From: JACVRW01 sp963746825
GTDB lineage: Bacteria; Actinomycetota; Thermoleophilia; Solirubrobacterales; Thermoleophilaceae
NCBI GenBank assembly: GCA_963746825.1
Contig: CAVVCU010000003.1
Span: forward strand, 310,001-374,000
Length of the DNA: 64,000 nt
Direction: 5' to 3'
This document shows, piece by piece, positions 10,765 to 19,081 of this stretch (position 1 is the first letter of the stretch; every line of letters begins with the position of its first letter). Made by a program: the position numbers and the translations under genes. The notes beneath the pieces were generated by a model that was given only the letters and a program-made list of their open reading frames with translations, did not search any database and was not told the DNA's origin.

Positions 10765-11964
10765 ATGGCCGTCGCGACCCCCTACATCGACAAGACCGAC
10801 GAGCAGAAGGCCATCACCGAGATGGTGCGCCAGTTCGTCGACAACGAGGTCCTGCCCATCGCCGAGGAGCACGACCACGAGGACAAGTTCCCCGAGGACG
10901 TGGTCGAGCAGATGAAGGAGCTCGGGCTGTTCGGGGTCACGATCCCCGAGGAGTACGGCGGGATGGGGCTCGACCTCACCACCTACGCGATGATCGTGGA
11001 AGAGCTGTCGCGGGGCTGGATCTCGATCTCGGGCATCGTCAACACGCACTTCATCGGCTCCTACCTGCTGATGAAGTTCGGCACCGACGAGCAGAAGCAG
11101 GAGTTCCTGCCCCGCATGTCCACGGGCGAGATCCGAGCGGCCTTCTCGCTGTCCGAGCCCGAGGTCGGCTCGGACGTGCAGGGCATCAAGTCGGTGGCCA
11201 AGAAGACCGACGACGGCTACTGGCAGCTCAACGGGCAGAAGATGTGGGTGACCAACGGCCTGCGGGCGGCCCTGGTGTTCGTGCTCATGAAGACCAACAC
11301 CAAGGCCGATCCGCCGCACCGGGGCATGACCTGCTTCATCACCGAGAAGCCGCCCGGCGAGACGGAGTACAAGGGCCTGACCGTGCCGCCGCTGATCAAG
11401 AAGATGGGCTACAAGGGCGTGGAGTCGACCGAGCTCGTCTATGACGGATACGTGTGCGCGCCGGACCGCATCCTCGGCGGCGAGGAGGGCGGCCTGCACA
11501 AGGGCTTCGGCCAGATGATGGACGCGCTCGAGGTGGGGCGGGTGAACGTCGCCGCCCGCGGGGTGGGCATCGCCCAGCGCGCGCTCGAGCTGGCGCTGCG
11601 CTACTCCCAGGAGCGAAAGAGCTTCGGCAAGCCGATCGCCCAGCACCAGGCCATCCAGTTCAAGCTGGCCGACATGGCCACCAAGACCGAGGCCGCGCGC
11701 CTGCTCACCCTCAAGGCGGCCCGCCTCAAGGACGCGGGCGAGCGCTCCGACCTCGAGGCGGGAATGGCCAAGCTGTTCGCCTCGGAGGCCGGCAAGGAGG
11801 TGGTGGAGGACTCGTTCCGCATCCACGGCGGCTACGGCTACTCCAAGGAGTACGAGATCGAACGCCTCTACCGCGACGCGCCGCTGCTGCTGATCGGCGA
11901 GGGCACCTCGGAGATCCAGCGCATGGTGATCGGCAAGAAGCTGCTGGCCCGCAACAAGGCCTAG
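10765..11964 (+). CDS. Acyl-CoA dehydrogenase
   Basis: Flavoprotein of 399 residues, oxidising an acyl-CoA to the trans-2-enoyl-CoA in fatty-acid or branched amino-acid breakdown. The N-terminal helical domain (DEQKAITEMVRQFVDNEV) is followed by the FAD-binding strand motif SLSEPEVGSDVQGI, WVTNG, and the C-terminal helical domain with RKSFGKPIAQHQAIQ and the family signature FRIHGGYGYSKEYEIERLYRDA. Glu379 in IGEGTSEIQR occupies the usual catalytic-base region. The ATG at 10765 gives a standard family start. It is followed after 5 nt by a small SCP2-like gene. Chain-length specificity cannot be told. Confidence 0.93.
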   Translation: MAVATPYIDKTDEQKAITEMVRQFVDNEVLPIAEEHDHEDKFPEDVVEQMKELGLFGVTIPEEYGGMGLDLTTYAMIVEELSRGWISISGIVNTHFIGSYLLMKFGTDEQKQEFLPRMSTGEIRAAFSLSEPEVGSDVQGIKSVAKKTDDGYWQLNGQKMWVTNGLRAALVFVLMKTNTKADPPHRGMTCFITEKPPGETEYKGLTVPPLIKKMGYKGVESTELVYDGYVCAPDRILGGEEGGLHKGFGQMMDALEVGRVNVAARGVGIAQRALELALRYSQERKSFGKPIAQHQAIQFKLADMATKTEAARLLTLKAARLKDAGERSDLEAGMAKLFASEAGKEVVEDSFRIHGGYGYSKEYEIERLYRDAPLLLIGEGTSEIQRMVIGKKLLARNKA

Positions 11965-11969
11965 ACCCG

Positions 11970-12326
11970 GTGAGCGCGGCCGACACGAAGACGCTGATCC
12001 GGCGCGCGGTCGAGGGCCTGGGTGAAGAGGTGCCCGCCCTCAAGCAGCTCAAGCTCGTGATGCGGCTCGAGCTACGCGCCCGCGGCGGCGGCGACGTGCC
12101 CATCTGGCGCGTCGAGGTGCCGGGCCCGCAGGTCACGCGCGACCCCGCCGGCGACGCCCGCATCGACGTGTCGGTGTCCCGCCCTCATTTCAACGAGTTG
12201 GCTGAGGACGGCCGCCTGACCCACTGGGTGGACGCCTACGAGCATGGCCACGTGCGAGTGACCGGGGACCCGGCGGTGACGAAGCTGCTGGGCAACGTGA
12301 TCCAGCGCCAGCTGGCGCGCCGCTAG
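11970..12326 (+). CDS. Small SCP2-like protein
   Basis: A 118-residue protein starting at a GTG 5 nt after the acyl-CoA dehydrogenase stop, so probably co-transcribed with it. The second half (RIDVSVSRPHFNELAEDGRL, then GHVRVTGDPAVTKLLGNVI) resembles the sterol carrier protein 2 fold, where a small open sheet and a C-terminal helix hold lipids or acyl-CoA. No signal peptide or membrane helix is present. A lipid or acyl-CoA binding role beside a dehydrogenase is plausible but inferred. The 3' end overlaps the convergent ferredoxin gene by 4 nt. Confidence 0.6.
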   Translation: MSAADTKTLIRRAVEGLGEEVPALKQLKLVMRLELRARGGGDVPIWRVEVPGPQVTRDPAGDARIDVSVSRPHFNELAEDGRLTHWVDAYEHGHVRVTGDPAVTKLLGNVIQRQLARR

Positions 12327-12574
12327 CCGCGCTCGAGCACGGCCTCGTTGTCATAGAGCTTGACCACCCGCACGGCGCCGGGCGGCGCGGCGTCGAGGCA
12401 AAGGCCGCACAGCACGCACTCGTCGAGGTTCTCCTCGACGATGTCCACGCCGTCGCTTCGGGCCGCGAAGATGTCGACCGGGCAGGCCTCGGCCAGCTTC
12501 CTGGCCAGCTCGGGGTCGCCGCGGGCGCCGGCCTCGACCTCGACGCGAATGAAGATGCCGTGCCCGGCGCTCAT
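12323..12574 (-). CDS. Small ferredoxin-like protein with one [4Fe-4S] site
   Basis: An 83-residue protein with four cysteines: C31 in EACPVDIF and C53, C56, C59 in CVLCGLC. This is the ligand set of a single [4Fe-4S] cluster (CxxCxxC plus a remote CP). The second CP that would complete another cluster is replaced by AAPP, so only one cluster is expected. The ATG overlaps the stop of the CoA-ligase alpha gene (ATGA), making it the last gene of a coupled three-gene operon. Pairing of a ferredoxin with a CoA ligase suggests electron transfer linked to a 2-oxoacid or CoA-ester reaction, which is inference. Confidence 0.8.
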   Translation of the reverse strand: MSAGHGIFIRVEVEAGARGDPELARKLAEACPVDIFAARSDGVDIVEENLDECVLCGLCLDAAPPGAVRVVKLYDNEAVLERG

Positions 12575-13488
12575 GCCGTCACCCCAAGGCGCTCCTTGAC
12601 CAGACCGGGGATCTGGGAGATCTCCTCGGCCACCGTGATTCCCGCCGCGCCGAGTCGCTCGATCTTCTCCGCCGCGGTGTCCTCCTTGCCCTCCACGATG
12701 GTGCCCGCGTGGCCGAAGCTCATCCCCGGCATCTCGTCCATGAAGCGCCCGGCCATGAAGGCGACGATGGGCAGGCGCGATTCGTGCTCGCGCACCCATT
12801 CGGCCAGCTCGGCCTCCATGCGCCCGCCGGGCTCGGTGTAGATCACGATCGCCTCGGTCCGCTCGTCGGCCTCGAACAGGGGCATCAGCTCCGCGTAGGA
12901 CGAGCCGATGATCGCGTCGCCCCCGATCGAGACCGCCGTGGACTGCCCGAGCCCGGCGGCGGTGAGCGTGGACGACATCTCGGTGGTCATTCCGCCCGAG
13001 CGCGAGATCACGCCCACCGGACCCGTCGAGTAGGCCTTGGCGGCGTCCTTGGCCGGGCCGCCGATGCCGCCCATCTTGATCTCGCCGGGCACGATGATCC
13101 CCAGGCAGTTGGGGCCGATGATCCGCGCCCCGTGCAGGGCCGCGAGCTCGACCATCTGCGCCACGTCGCGGCGCGGGATGCGCTCGGTCACGATCACCAC
13201 CAGCTCGATGCCGTTCTCGATGGCCTCGAACACCGCGTCCTTGGTGAACGCGGGAGGTACCGTGACCACCGAGCCCTGGATCGGGCCGCCGTGGTGCTCG
13301 ACGGCCTGGGCCACGGTGTCGAACACCGGCACGCCGTGCACCTCGCGGCCCTTGCGGCCCGGGGTCACGCCGCCCACCACCCTGGCGCCGGCGCCGTAGT
13401 CGAGGCACTCGCGCGTGAGGTTGACCGCCTCGCGCCCGGTGATGCCCTGCACGATGAACGTGGTGTCGCGATCGATCAGGACGCTCAT
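12571..13488 (-). CDS. sucD: Succinate-CoA ligase alpha subunit (SucD family)
   Basis: A 305-residue alpha subunit with CoA-binding Rossmann N-terminus (FIVQGITGREA, VGGVTPGRKG) and ligase domain. The phosphorylated histidine is H260 in MSFGHAGTIVEGKEDTA. It interconverts succinyl-CoA, ADP and phosphate with succinate, CoA and ATP, working with the beta subunit encoded upstream by 4-nt overlap. Related enzymes act on malate (MtkB) or itaconate, and the sequence alone does not exclude these. The ATG at 13488 is the standard family start. Confidence 0.9.
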   Translation of the reverse strand: MSVLIDRDTTFIVQGITGREAVNLTRECLDYGAGARVVGGVTPGRKGREVHGVPVFDTVAQAVEHHGGPIQGSVVTVPPAFTKDAVFEAIENGIELVVIVTERIPRRDVAQMVELAALHGARIIGPNCLGIIVPGEIKMGGIGGPAKDAAKAYSTGPVGVISRSGGMTTEMSSTLTAAGLGQSTAVSIGGDAIIGSSYAELMPLFEADERTEAIVIYTEPGGRMEAELAEWVREHESRLPIVAFMAGRFMDEMPGMSFGHAGTIVEGKEDTAAEKIERLGAAGITVAEEISQIPGLVKERLGVTA

Positions 13489-14759
13489 GCGTCGGTCTCT
13501 CCACCGATCTCGGCGGGCGTCTGGCGCATCGACGCGGGGTCGGCGCCGCCGTTGGCCGTGCCCTGGATCTTCTCCACCGCCCGTCGCGCCGCCTCGTGCA
13601 TCGACACCGAGCGGTCGCAGTACTCGACGCCGTGCCCCTCGAGGATCTTGAAGCCCTCCTCCTCCCAGGCCCCCGGGATGCGGAAGATGGCGATCTTCTC
13701 GGCCGGGTCGAAGCCGAGCTCCAGGCAGGCCTTGATCACCCCGCGCGCGACGATGTCCACCCGCGTGTTGGACACGATCGACATCATCACCGCGATCTTG
13801 TCCACGCCCGGCTTCTGCAGCACCAGCTTGGCCAGGCCGGCGGCCTTGCGCACCGAGGGGTTGCCGCCGATCTCGCAGTAGTTGGCCGGCTTGCCGCCGT
13901 GAGCCCGCACGGCGTCGAAGAGGGTCAGCGAGCCGCCGCCGGCGCCGATCACCAGCCCGAGGTTGCCGTCGAACTCCGTCACGTTGCCGGCCACGCCGCG
14001 GTGGTCCATGCCGTCGACCTCTTCGCCGGCCAGCTCGAAGGGTGTGGGCTCACGTGCCTGGCGGGTCTCCTCGTCGCCGATGCCGAGGTCGTCGAGCAGC
14101 TTCTTCTGCCGCGGGCGCGCCTCGTTCTCCATGTCCATGTGCGCGTCGAGGGCCACGAAGGAGCCGTCGGCGAGCTGGCCCAGCGGGTTGATCTCGGCCA
14201 GCGTCATGTCGCGCTCGAGGAAGAGCTGCGCGAGCCGGCCGAGGATGGGGGTGATGCGGGTGAGCGCACGTCCGGTGACTCCGGTGGAGGCGATCGTCTC
14301 CTTGGCCATGAAGTCGCTGAAGGGCCGCAGCGTCGAGAAGTGGCGGCGCCCCACCTTGTCCGGCTGCTCCTCGGCCACCTGCTCGATGTCGATGCCGCCC
14401 ACCGGCGAGAAGATCATCACCGGGCGCTTGCGCAGCCCGTCCCACACCACCCCGGCGTAGTACTCCTGCGCGACCTCGGCCTTGGGGTCCACGAGCACGC
14501 CGCGCGGCATGTGGCCGCCGATCTCGAGCTCCAGGATGGCCTCGGCGTGGGCCGCCGCCTCGTCGGGCGTGTCGGCGAACTTGACCCCGCCGGCCTTCAT
14601 GCGCCCGCCGGTGAGGACCTGCGACTTGATCACGGTCGGCCCGCCGATGCGCTCGGCGATCTCGCGTGCCTGCTCGGCATTGTGGGCCACGCCGAAGTCG
14701 GTCACCGGGATGCCGGCGCGCCGGACCACTTCGCGAGCCTCGTACTCGAAGAAGCGCAT
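13485..14759 (-). CDS. sucC: Succinate-CoA ligase beta subunit (SucC family)
   Basis: A 424-residue beta subunit. The N-terminal ATP-grasp domain begins MRFFEYEAREVVRRAGIPV and includes PTVIKSQVLTGGRMKAGG; the metal site is in LAEINPL. The C-terminal ligase half contains IGAGGGSLTLFDAVRAHGGKPANYCEIGGNPS, where an ordinary SucC reads NGAGLAMATMD. It is longer than the usual 385-400 residues. The divergent nucleotide-site region and extra length leave room for a related substrate such as malate. First gene of the coupled operon with sucD and the ferredoxin. Confidence 0.87.
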   Translation of the reverse strand: MRFFEYEAREVVRRAGIPVTDFGVAHNAEQAREIAERIGGPTVIKSQVLTGGRMKAGGVKFADTPDEAAAHAEAILELEIGGHMPRGVLVDPKAEVAQEYYAGVVWDGLRKRPVMIFSPVGGIDIEQVAEEQPDKVGRRHFSTLRPFSDFMAKETIASTGVTGRALTRITPILGRLAQLFLERDMTLAEINPLGQLADGSFVALDAHMDMENEARPRQKKLLDDLGIGDEETRQAREPTPFELAGEEVDGMDHRGVAGNVTEFDGNLGLVIGAGGGSLTLFDAVRAHGGKPANYCEIGGNPSVRKAAGLAKLVLQKPGVDKIAVMMSIVSNTRVDIVARGVIKACLELGFDPAEKIAIFRIPGAWEEEGFKILEGHGVEYCDRSVSMHEAARRAVEKIQGTANGGADPASMRQTPAEIGGETDA

Positions 14760-14814
14760 GAGGGCCGGGAACCCTATCCACTGGCCGCCCCGACCCCGCG
14801 GCTACAGTAGGCGC

Positions 14815-15451
14815 ATGGCCGAGAGCACCTCCGCCGAGACCGACACGCCGACGCCCGCCGAAGCCGAACCGCTCGCCGAAGCCGAAACCGGTCGCCGAAG
14901 CCGTTCCCAAGGCGCAGAAGAAAGCGCCCGGCAAGCCGGCCTCCAAGCCGCGGCGGCGCGCTCCGGCCAAGCCCCGTCCGAGCCGGGCCAAGGGTGCGGC
15001 CAAGGCCGAGGAGAAGACCGCGCCTCGCCGCTTCGAGCGCGCCGAGGGCGTGGGAGAGGTCTCGCCCACCGTCACGGTGGACGCCACCGAGCTGCTCACT
15101 CAGGTGGGCCGGCTGACCGAGCAGCTCATGCGCACGCGAATCACGCTGGAGACCACCACCGCCGAGCGCGACGCCCTGGCCGCCCAGTTGGCGGCAGAAA
15201 GCGGGAAGAAGAGCGACAGCGAAGGGCTCGTCCGGGCCAGCGACGCCGCGCGCCTCGAAGCCGAGCAGGAGCTGGGACGAGAGCGAAAGAAGACCGCCGC
15301 GCTGGAGGCCGAGCTCGAGGACGCAAAGCGCCGGGCGGACGAGGTCAAGCACCAGCTCAACCTGACCTGGAACCAGCTCCAGGCCGCCGACGCGACCGCG
15401 GTCCCACCGCCGCCCGCGCCCGAAGAGCGCTCGCGCTGGCGCTTTCGCTAG
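14815..15451 (+). CDS. Ala/Lys/Pro-rich protein with C-terminal coiled coil, frameshifted
   Basis: Starts ATG at 14815 (MAESTSAETDTPTPAEAEPL). The frame changes at the AAA run 14885-14887, after which the next frame reads a lysine-alanine-proline tail resembling histone H1-like tails (KAQKKAPGKPASKPRRRAPA), then VTVDATELLTQVGRLTEQL and a heptad-rich stretch (AAESGKKSDSEGL to DEVKHQLNLTWNQLQA), probably a coiled coil. Removing one A gives about 211 residues. No enzymatic motif is seen. A nucleic-acid or surface-binding scaffold is possible from the basic tail, but I do not assign a function. Confidence 0.6.
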
Positions 15452-15466
15452 CGCGCCGCCGCGTGC

Positions 15467-16639
15467 TCAGGCCTCGTCGCGCTCCAGGCGATAGACCGGG
15501 CCGTTGAGCGACAGCGCGTAGATGCGGCCCTGGGCGTCCTCGCCGAACGACACGAGCTGGGTCACCGCCACCCCCGAGCCCTCGGCCGTCGACTCGCCCT
15601 CCGCCAGCTGGGCGCGCTGCAGCTCCGACTCGCAGAGGTCTCCGTAGATGTAGCTGCCGTCCCAGGCGGATCCGAGCGATTCGTCGCGGATCACGTAGCC
15701 CCCGATGATCGAGCAGTAGCCGTCGTCGCGAACCTCCTCGAGCTCGGGACGCGCGTGCTCCGGCGCCTCCTGGTCGCGGTTGAAGCGGCTGTTGCCCTCG
15801 AACCCGCTCCAGCCGAAGTTCTGTCCGCCCGCCGGGGCGTCCCCCTCGGAGGCGACGAAGTCGACTTCCTCGACCTCGTTCTGGCCGACGTCGGCGATCA
15901 CCAGGTCACCGGTCTCACGGTCGAAGGAGAAGCGCCACGGGTTGCGCAGCCCGTAGGAGAAGATCTCCGGGCGCGCCCCCTCCTGGTCGACGAACGGGTT
16001 GTCCTCGGGCACGTCATAACCCCCGTCGGGGCGCGGGTCGATGCGAATCAGCTTGCCCAGCAGCTGGCTCAGGTCCTGGCCGTTGCGGTCGGGGTCACCC
16101 TGCCCGCCGCCGTCGCCGAAACCTGCGTAGAGGTAGCCGTCGGGCCCGAACTGGAGCTGGCCGCCCTTGTGGTTGTCGCGGTTGTGGGGCACCTGAAGGA
16201 CCTCGGTGCGCGAGTCGGGATCGGCCCGGTTGGGGTCGTCGTCGGAGCGGCGGAAGCCGTCGATGCGGATCGTGCCCGACTTGTCCACGTAGTAGACGTA
16301 GAACTGCCCCGAGCTGTCGTAGTCGGGCGCGAAGGCTACCGACAGGAGCCCGCCCTCCCCCTCAGTGAGCACGTCGCTGCCTATGTCGAGGAACGGCTGC
16401 TCGAGCACGCGCCCCCCGTCCATGATGCGGATCTGGCCGGCGCGCTCGGTCACGAACTGGCGATCGTCGCCCTCGGGGGCGGTGAGGAAGGTGGGGGACT
16501 CGAGGTCGGCCACCTTCACGAGCCGGGTGGACCCGGCGCTCGTCACGTCCGTCTCGCGGACGAAGAACCAGTATGCGGCGCCGGCCGCGAGGACGAAGAG
16601 CGCCCCGGCGGCAGCGGCGAAGATGAGGAATCGTCGCAT
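15467..16639 (-). CDS. PQQ-dependent sugar dehydrogenase-type beta-propeller (GdhB/Asd-like)
   Basis: A 390-residue protein with a membrane anchor or signal peptide at about 4-27 (FLIFAAAAGALFVLAAGAAYWFF) and a six-bladed propeller of the soluble glucose/sorbosone dehydrogenase family. Typical pieces are the HNRDNHKGGQLQFGPDGYLY block containing the family's active-site histidine, YAGFGDGGGQGDP, SYGLRNPWRFSFD and LVIADVGQNEVEEVD. The family oxidises sugars with PQQ outside the membrane. Many relatives have unknown substrates and unproven PQQ use. The start codon gives a good n-region (MRR). Confidence 0.87.
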   Translation of the reverse strand: MRRFLIFAAAAGALFVLAAGAAYWFFVRETDVTSAGSTRLVKVADLESPTFLTAPEGDDRQFVTERAGQIRIMDGGRVLEQPFLDIGSDVLTEGEGGLLSVAFAPDYDSSGQFYVYYVDKSGTIRIDGFRRSDDDPNRADPDSRTEVLQVPHNRDNHKGGQLQFGPDGYLYAGFGDGGGQGDPDRNGQDLSQLLGKLIRIDPRPDGGYDVPEDNPFVDQEGARPEIFSYGLRNPWRFSFDRETGDLVIADVGQNEVEEVDFVASEGDAPAGGQNFGWSGFEGNSRFNRDQEAPEHARPELEEVRDDGYCSIIGGYVIRDESLGSAWDGSYIYGDLCESELQRAQLAEGESTAEGSGVAVTQLVSFGEDAQGRIYALSLNGPVYRLERDEA

Positions 16640-16673
16640 GGGGACCAGTATGGCCCGCTTTTTTCAAGCTCCC

Positions 16674-17738
16674 CTAAGCATTGGCGGCTTCGACCTCGTA
16701 CAGCTCCGCCAGCTCCGGGTCCTTGCGCGCCAGCATCTCGGCGAGGTCGACCATGACCTTGCACTGCTTCCAGGTGGCGTCGTCCTGCATCTTGCCGTCG
16801 ATCATGTGCACGCCGCGGCCGTCGGGTATGGCCTCGATCACCTTGCGGGCGAAGCGGACCTCGTCGGGATCGGGCGAGAAGACCTTCTTGGCGATGTCGA
16901 TCTGAACGGGGTGCAGCGACCACGCCCCGACGCAGCCGAGGAGGAAGGCGGCGCGGAACTGGGCCTCGCAGCCCTGCGTGTCGCCGATGTCGCCGTAGGG
17001 GCCGTAGAAGGGCAGGATGCCCGCCGCGGCGCAGGCGTCGACCATGCGCGCGATCGAGTAGTGCCACGGATCCTGCTGGGCGGTGGCACGCGGGGCCTCG
17101 GGGTCCTCGGCGGACGGGTCCTCGATCACGCGGTAACCGGGATGCCCGCCGCCCACGCGCGTGGTCTTCATTCGCCGGTTCGCGGCCAGGTCCGCCGGAC
17201 CGAAGCTCATTCCCTGCATGCGGGGGCTCGCCGTGGCGATGTCCTCGAGGTTGGTCACGCCCTGGGCGGTCTCCAGGATCGCGTGGACGAGGATCGGCCG
17301 CTCCAGGCCGGCACGGGCCTCGAGCTGGGCCAGCAGGCGGTCGATGTAGTGGATGTCCCAGGGCCCCTCGACCTTGGGCACCATCACCACCTCGAGCCGG
17401 TCGCCGATCTCGCCGACGATGCGCATGAGGTCGTCGAGCATCCAGGGGCTCTCGAGCGCGTTGATGCGCGTCCACAGAGCGGTTTCGCCGAGGTCCATCT
17501 CGCGCCCGACCGTGATCAGGCCCTCGCGCGCGGCCTCCTTGCGGTCGACGGGGACGGCGTCCTCGAGGTTGCCGAGCAGGATGTCGACCTTGGGTGCGAT
17601 GTCGGGCGCCTTGGCCACCATCTTCTCGTTGGAGAAGTCGAGGAAGTGGATCATCCGGGAGGGGCGGAACGGAATCTCGCGCAGCGGCTCGGGGGCGTCG
17701 ACCGCGAGCGGTGCGAAGAAATTTCTTGGGTTTCGCAT
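16674..17738 (-). CDS. HpcH/HpaI aldolase / CitE-like CoA-ester lyase (malyl-CoA lyase type)
   Basis: A 354-residue TIM-barrel lyase. Visible family blocks are ILLGNLEDAVP, LWTRINALESPW, VMVPKVEGPWDI, the metal-binding glutamate in AILETAQGV, the Asp in SFGPADLAANR, and a C-terminal LHPVQIDIAKKVFSP. The length and start (NFFAPLAVDAPEPLREIPFRPSRMIHF) are closer to L-malyl-CoA/beta-methylmalyl-CoA or citramalyl-CoA lyases than to citrate lyase CitE (about 290). It would cleave a 3-hydroxyacyl-CoA to acetyl-CoA or propionyl-CoA and glyoxylate or pyruvate. A MaoC hydratase lies nearby at 18535, a common partner. Confidence 0.82.
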   Translation of the reverse strand: MRNPRNFFAPLAVDAPEPLREIPFRPSRMIHFLDFSNEKMVAKAPDIAPKVDILLGNLEDAVPVDRKEAAREGLITVGREMDLGETALWTRINALESPWMLDDLMRIVGEIGDRLEVVMVPKVEGPWDIHYIDRLLAQLEARAGLERPILVHAILETAQGVTNLEDIATASPRMQGMSFGPADLAANRRMKTTRVGGGHPGYRVIEDPSAEDPEAPRATAQQDPWHYSIARMVDACAAAGILPFYGPYGDIGDTQGCEAQFRAAFLLGCVGAWSLHPVQIDIAKKVFSPDPDEVRFARKVIEAIPDGRGVHMIDGKMQDDATWKQCKVMVDLAEMLARKDPELAELYEVEAANA

Positions 17739-17779
17739 GGGGCGCGCGAGACTATCTTGTGAGAGGATCGATTCTCAGA

Positions 17780-18520
17780 ATGCGTCCGCTCGTCCTGTGT
17801 TACCACGCCGTGAGCGAGCGCTGGGAGGCCTCGCTGTCGGCGACCCCGGCGGCCTTGGAGCACCAGATGCGCACCCTGACCGCGCGCGGGCTGTCGTCGG
17901 TGACCTTCACCGACGCCGTGGTCCGGCCCCGCGCCAGGACGGTCGCGGTGACCTTCGACGACGCCTTTCGCTCCGTGCTCGAGATCGCCTATCCCATACT
18001 GAACGCGCTGGGGATGGTTGGCACCGTCTTCGTCCCCACCGACTGGCCGTCGCGGGCGCCTCAGCCGATGAGCTGGGACGGCATCGACCACTGGCTGGAG
18101 GGGCCCCACCGCAACGAGAACATCCCCCTCGACTGGGACGAGATCGCCTGGCTGGCCGACCGGGGCTGGGAGATCGGCTCGCACACCTGCTCGCACCCGC
18201 ATCTCCCGGAGGTGACGGATGCCGTGCTCGACGACGAGCTGCGGCGCTCGAAGGCGGTGTTGACCGAGCGGCTCGGCCGGCCCTGCACATCCATCGCCTA
18301 TCCCTACGGCGAGCACGACGCCCGTGTGATGGAGGCGGCGCAGCGCTGCGGCTACACCGCGGGTTGCGGCCTCCCGGGGAGGTTGAAGCGAAACGGCCCT
18401 CTCTCCGAGCCGCGGGTCGGCGTCTACTACAGCGACGGCGAGAGGCGCTTTCGGATCAAGGTGGAGCCGGCGGTACGGCTGCTGCGGCAGCTCTCCGGTG
18501 TGGCCCGCCTGATTGCGTAG
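17780..18520 (+). CDS. NodB-type polysaccharide deacetylase (CE4)
   Basis: A 246-residue deacetylase without signal peptide. CE4 motif 1 is VTFDDAF (D60 catalytic base, D61 metal), motif 2 is SHTCSHPHL (H135, H139), and motif 3 is YPYGEHDARV. It removes N- or O-acetyl groups from a sugar polymer or a lipid-linked intermediate. Its place at the edge of the exopolysaccharide locus suggests action on that polymer or its precursor. The ATG at 17780 is preferred: the longer in-frame reading overlaps the divergent lyase gene and is out of family character. Confidence 0.85.
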   Translation: MRPLVLCYHAVSERWEASLSATPAALEHQMRTLTARGLSSVTFTDAVVRPRARTVAVTFDDAFRSVLEIAYPILNALGMVGTVFVPTDWPSRAPQPMSWDGIDHWLEGPHRNENIPLDWDEIAWLADRGWEIGSHTCSHPHLPEVTDAVLDDELRRSKAVLTERLGRPCTSIAYPYGEHDARVMEAAQRCGYTAGCGLPGRLKRNGPLSEPRVGVYYSDGERRFRIKVEPAVRLLRQLSGVARLIA

Positions 18521-18534
18521 GATCGTTCGCTCTG

Positions 18535-19041
18535 ATGAGCGAAACCGAAACCAAGTTCGAGACCGGCCAGGCCGCGCGCGAAGCCTCGGGAGGGCGGCCC
18601 TACGGGCGCTACCTGGAGGACTTCGAGGAGGGCGCCGTTTACCAGCATTGGCCCGCCAAGACCGTCACCGAGGCCGACGACCACCTCTTCTGCCTGTTGA
18701 CGATGAACCACCACCCGCTGCACATCAACGACGTGTACGCCGCCCAGTCTCAGCAGGGCCGCAACGTCGTGGTCGGCCCGCTGGTCTACTCGCTGGCCCT
18801 GGGCATGTCGGTGGCCGACGTGTCGGGCAAGGCGATCGCCAACCTCGCCACCGAGGAGCTCTCGCACCCCTCGCCGGTGTTCCACGGCGACACGCTGTTC
18901 TGTGAGAGCGAGGTGCTCGAGCTGAAGCCATCGCAGTCGAAGCCCGACCGCGGCGTGGTCAGAGTCCAGACGCGGGTGTTCAACCAGGACGGGGTGCTCG
19001 TGGCGCAGTTCAAGCGGGCCGTGCTGGTGCCGCGGCGCTGA
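18535..19041 (+). CDS. MaoC-family dehydratase/hydratase
   Basis: A 168-residue hot-dog-fold protein. The hydratase 2 motif appears as MNHHPLHINDVYAAQS, with Asp and His as the expected catalytic pair, followed by VVVGPLVYSLALGMSV. The N-terminus GRYLEDFEEGAVYQHWP is typical for MaoC domain proteins acting on enoyl-CoA or mesaconyl-CoA. It is 14 nt downstream of the deacetylase but metabolically fits the nearby CoA-ester lyase (16674). ATG at 18535. Confidence 0.88.
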   Translation: MSETETKFETGQAAREASGGRPYGRYLEDFEEGAVYQHWPAKTVTEADDHLFCLLTMNHHPLHINDVYAAQSQQGRNVVVGPLVYSLALGMSVADVSGKAIANLATEELSHPSPVFHGDTLFCESEVLELKPSQSKPDRGVVRVQTRVFNQDGVLVAQFKRAVLVPRR

Positions 19042-19081
19042 GGCCAACCCGCGCCAAGAACGCCAACGCAGGCTAATCTGG

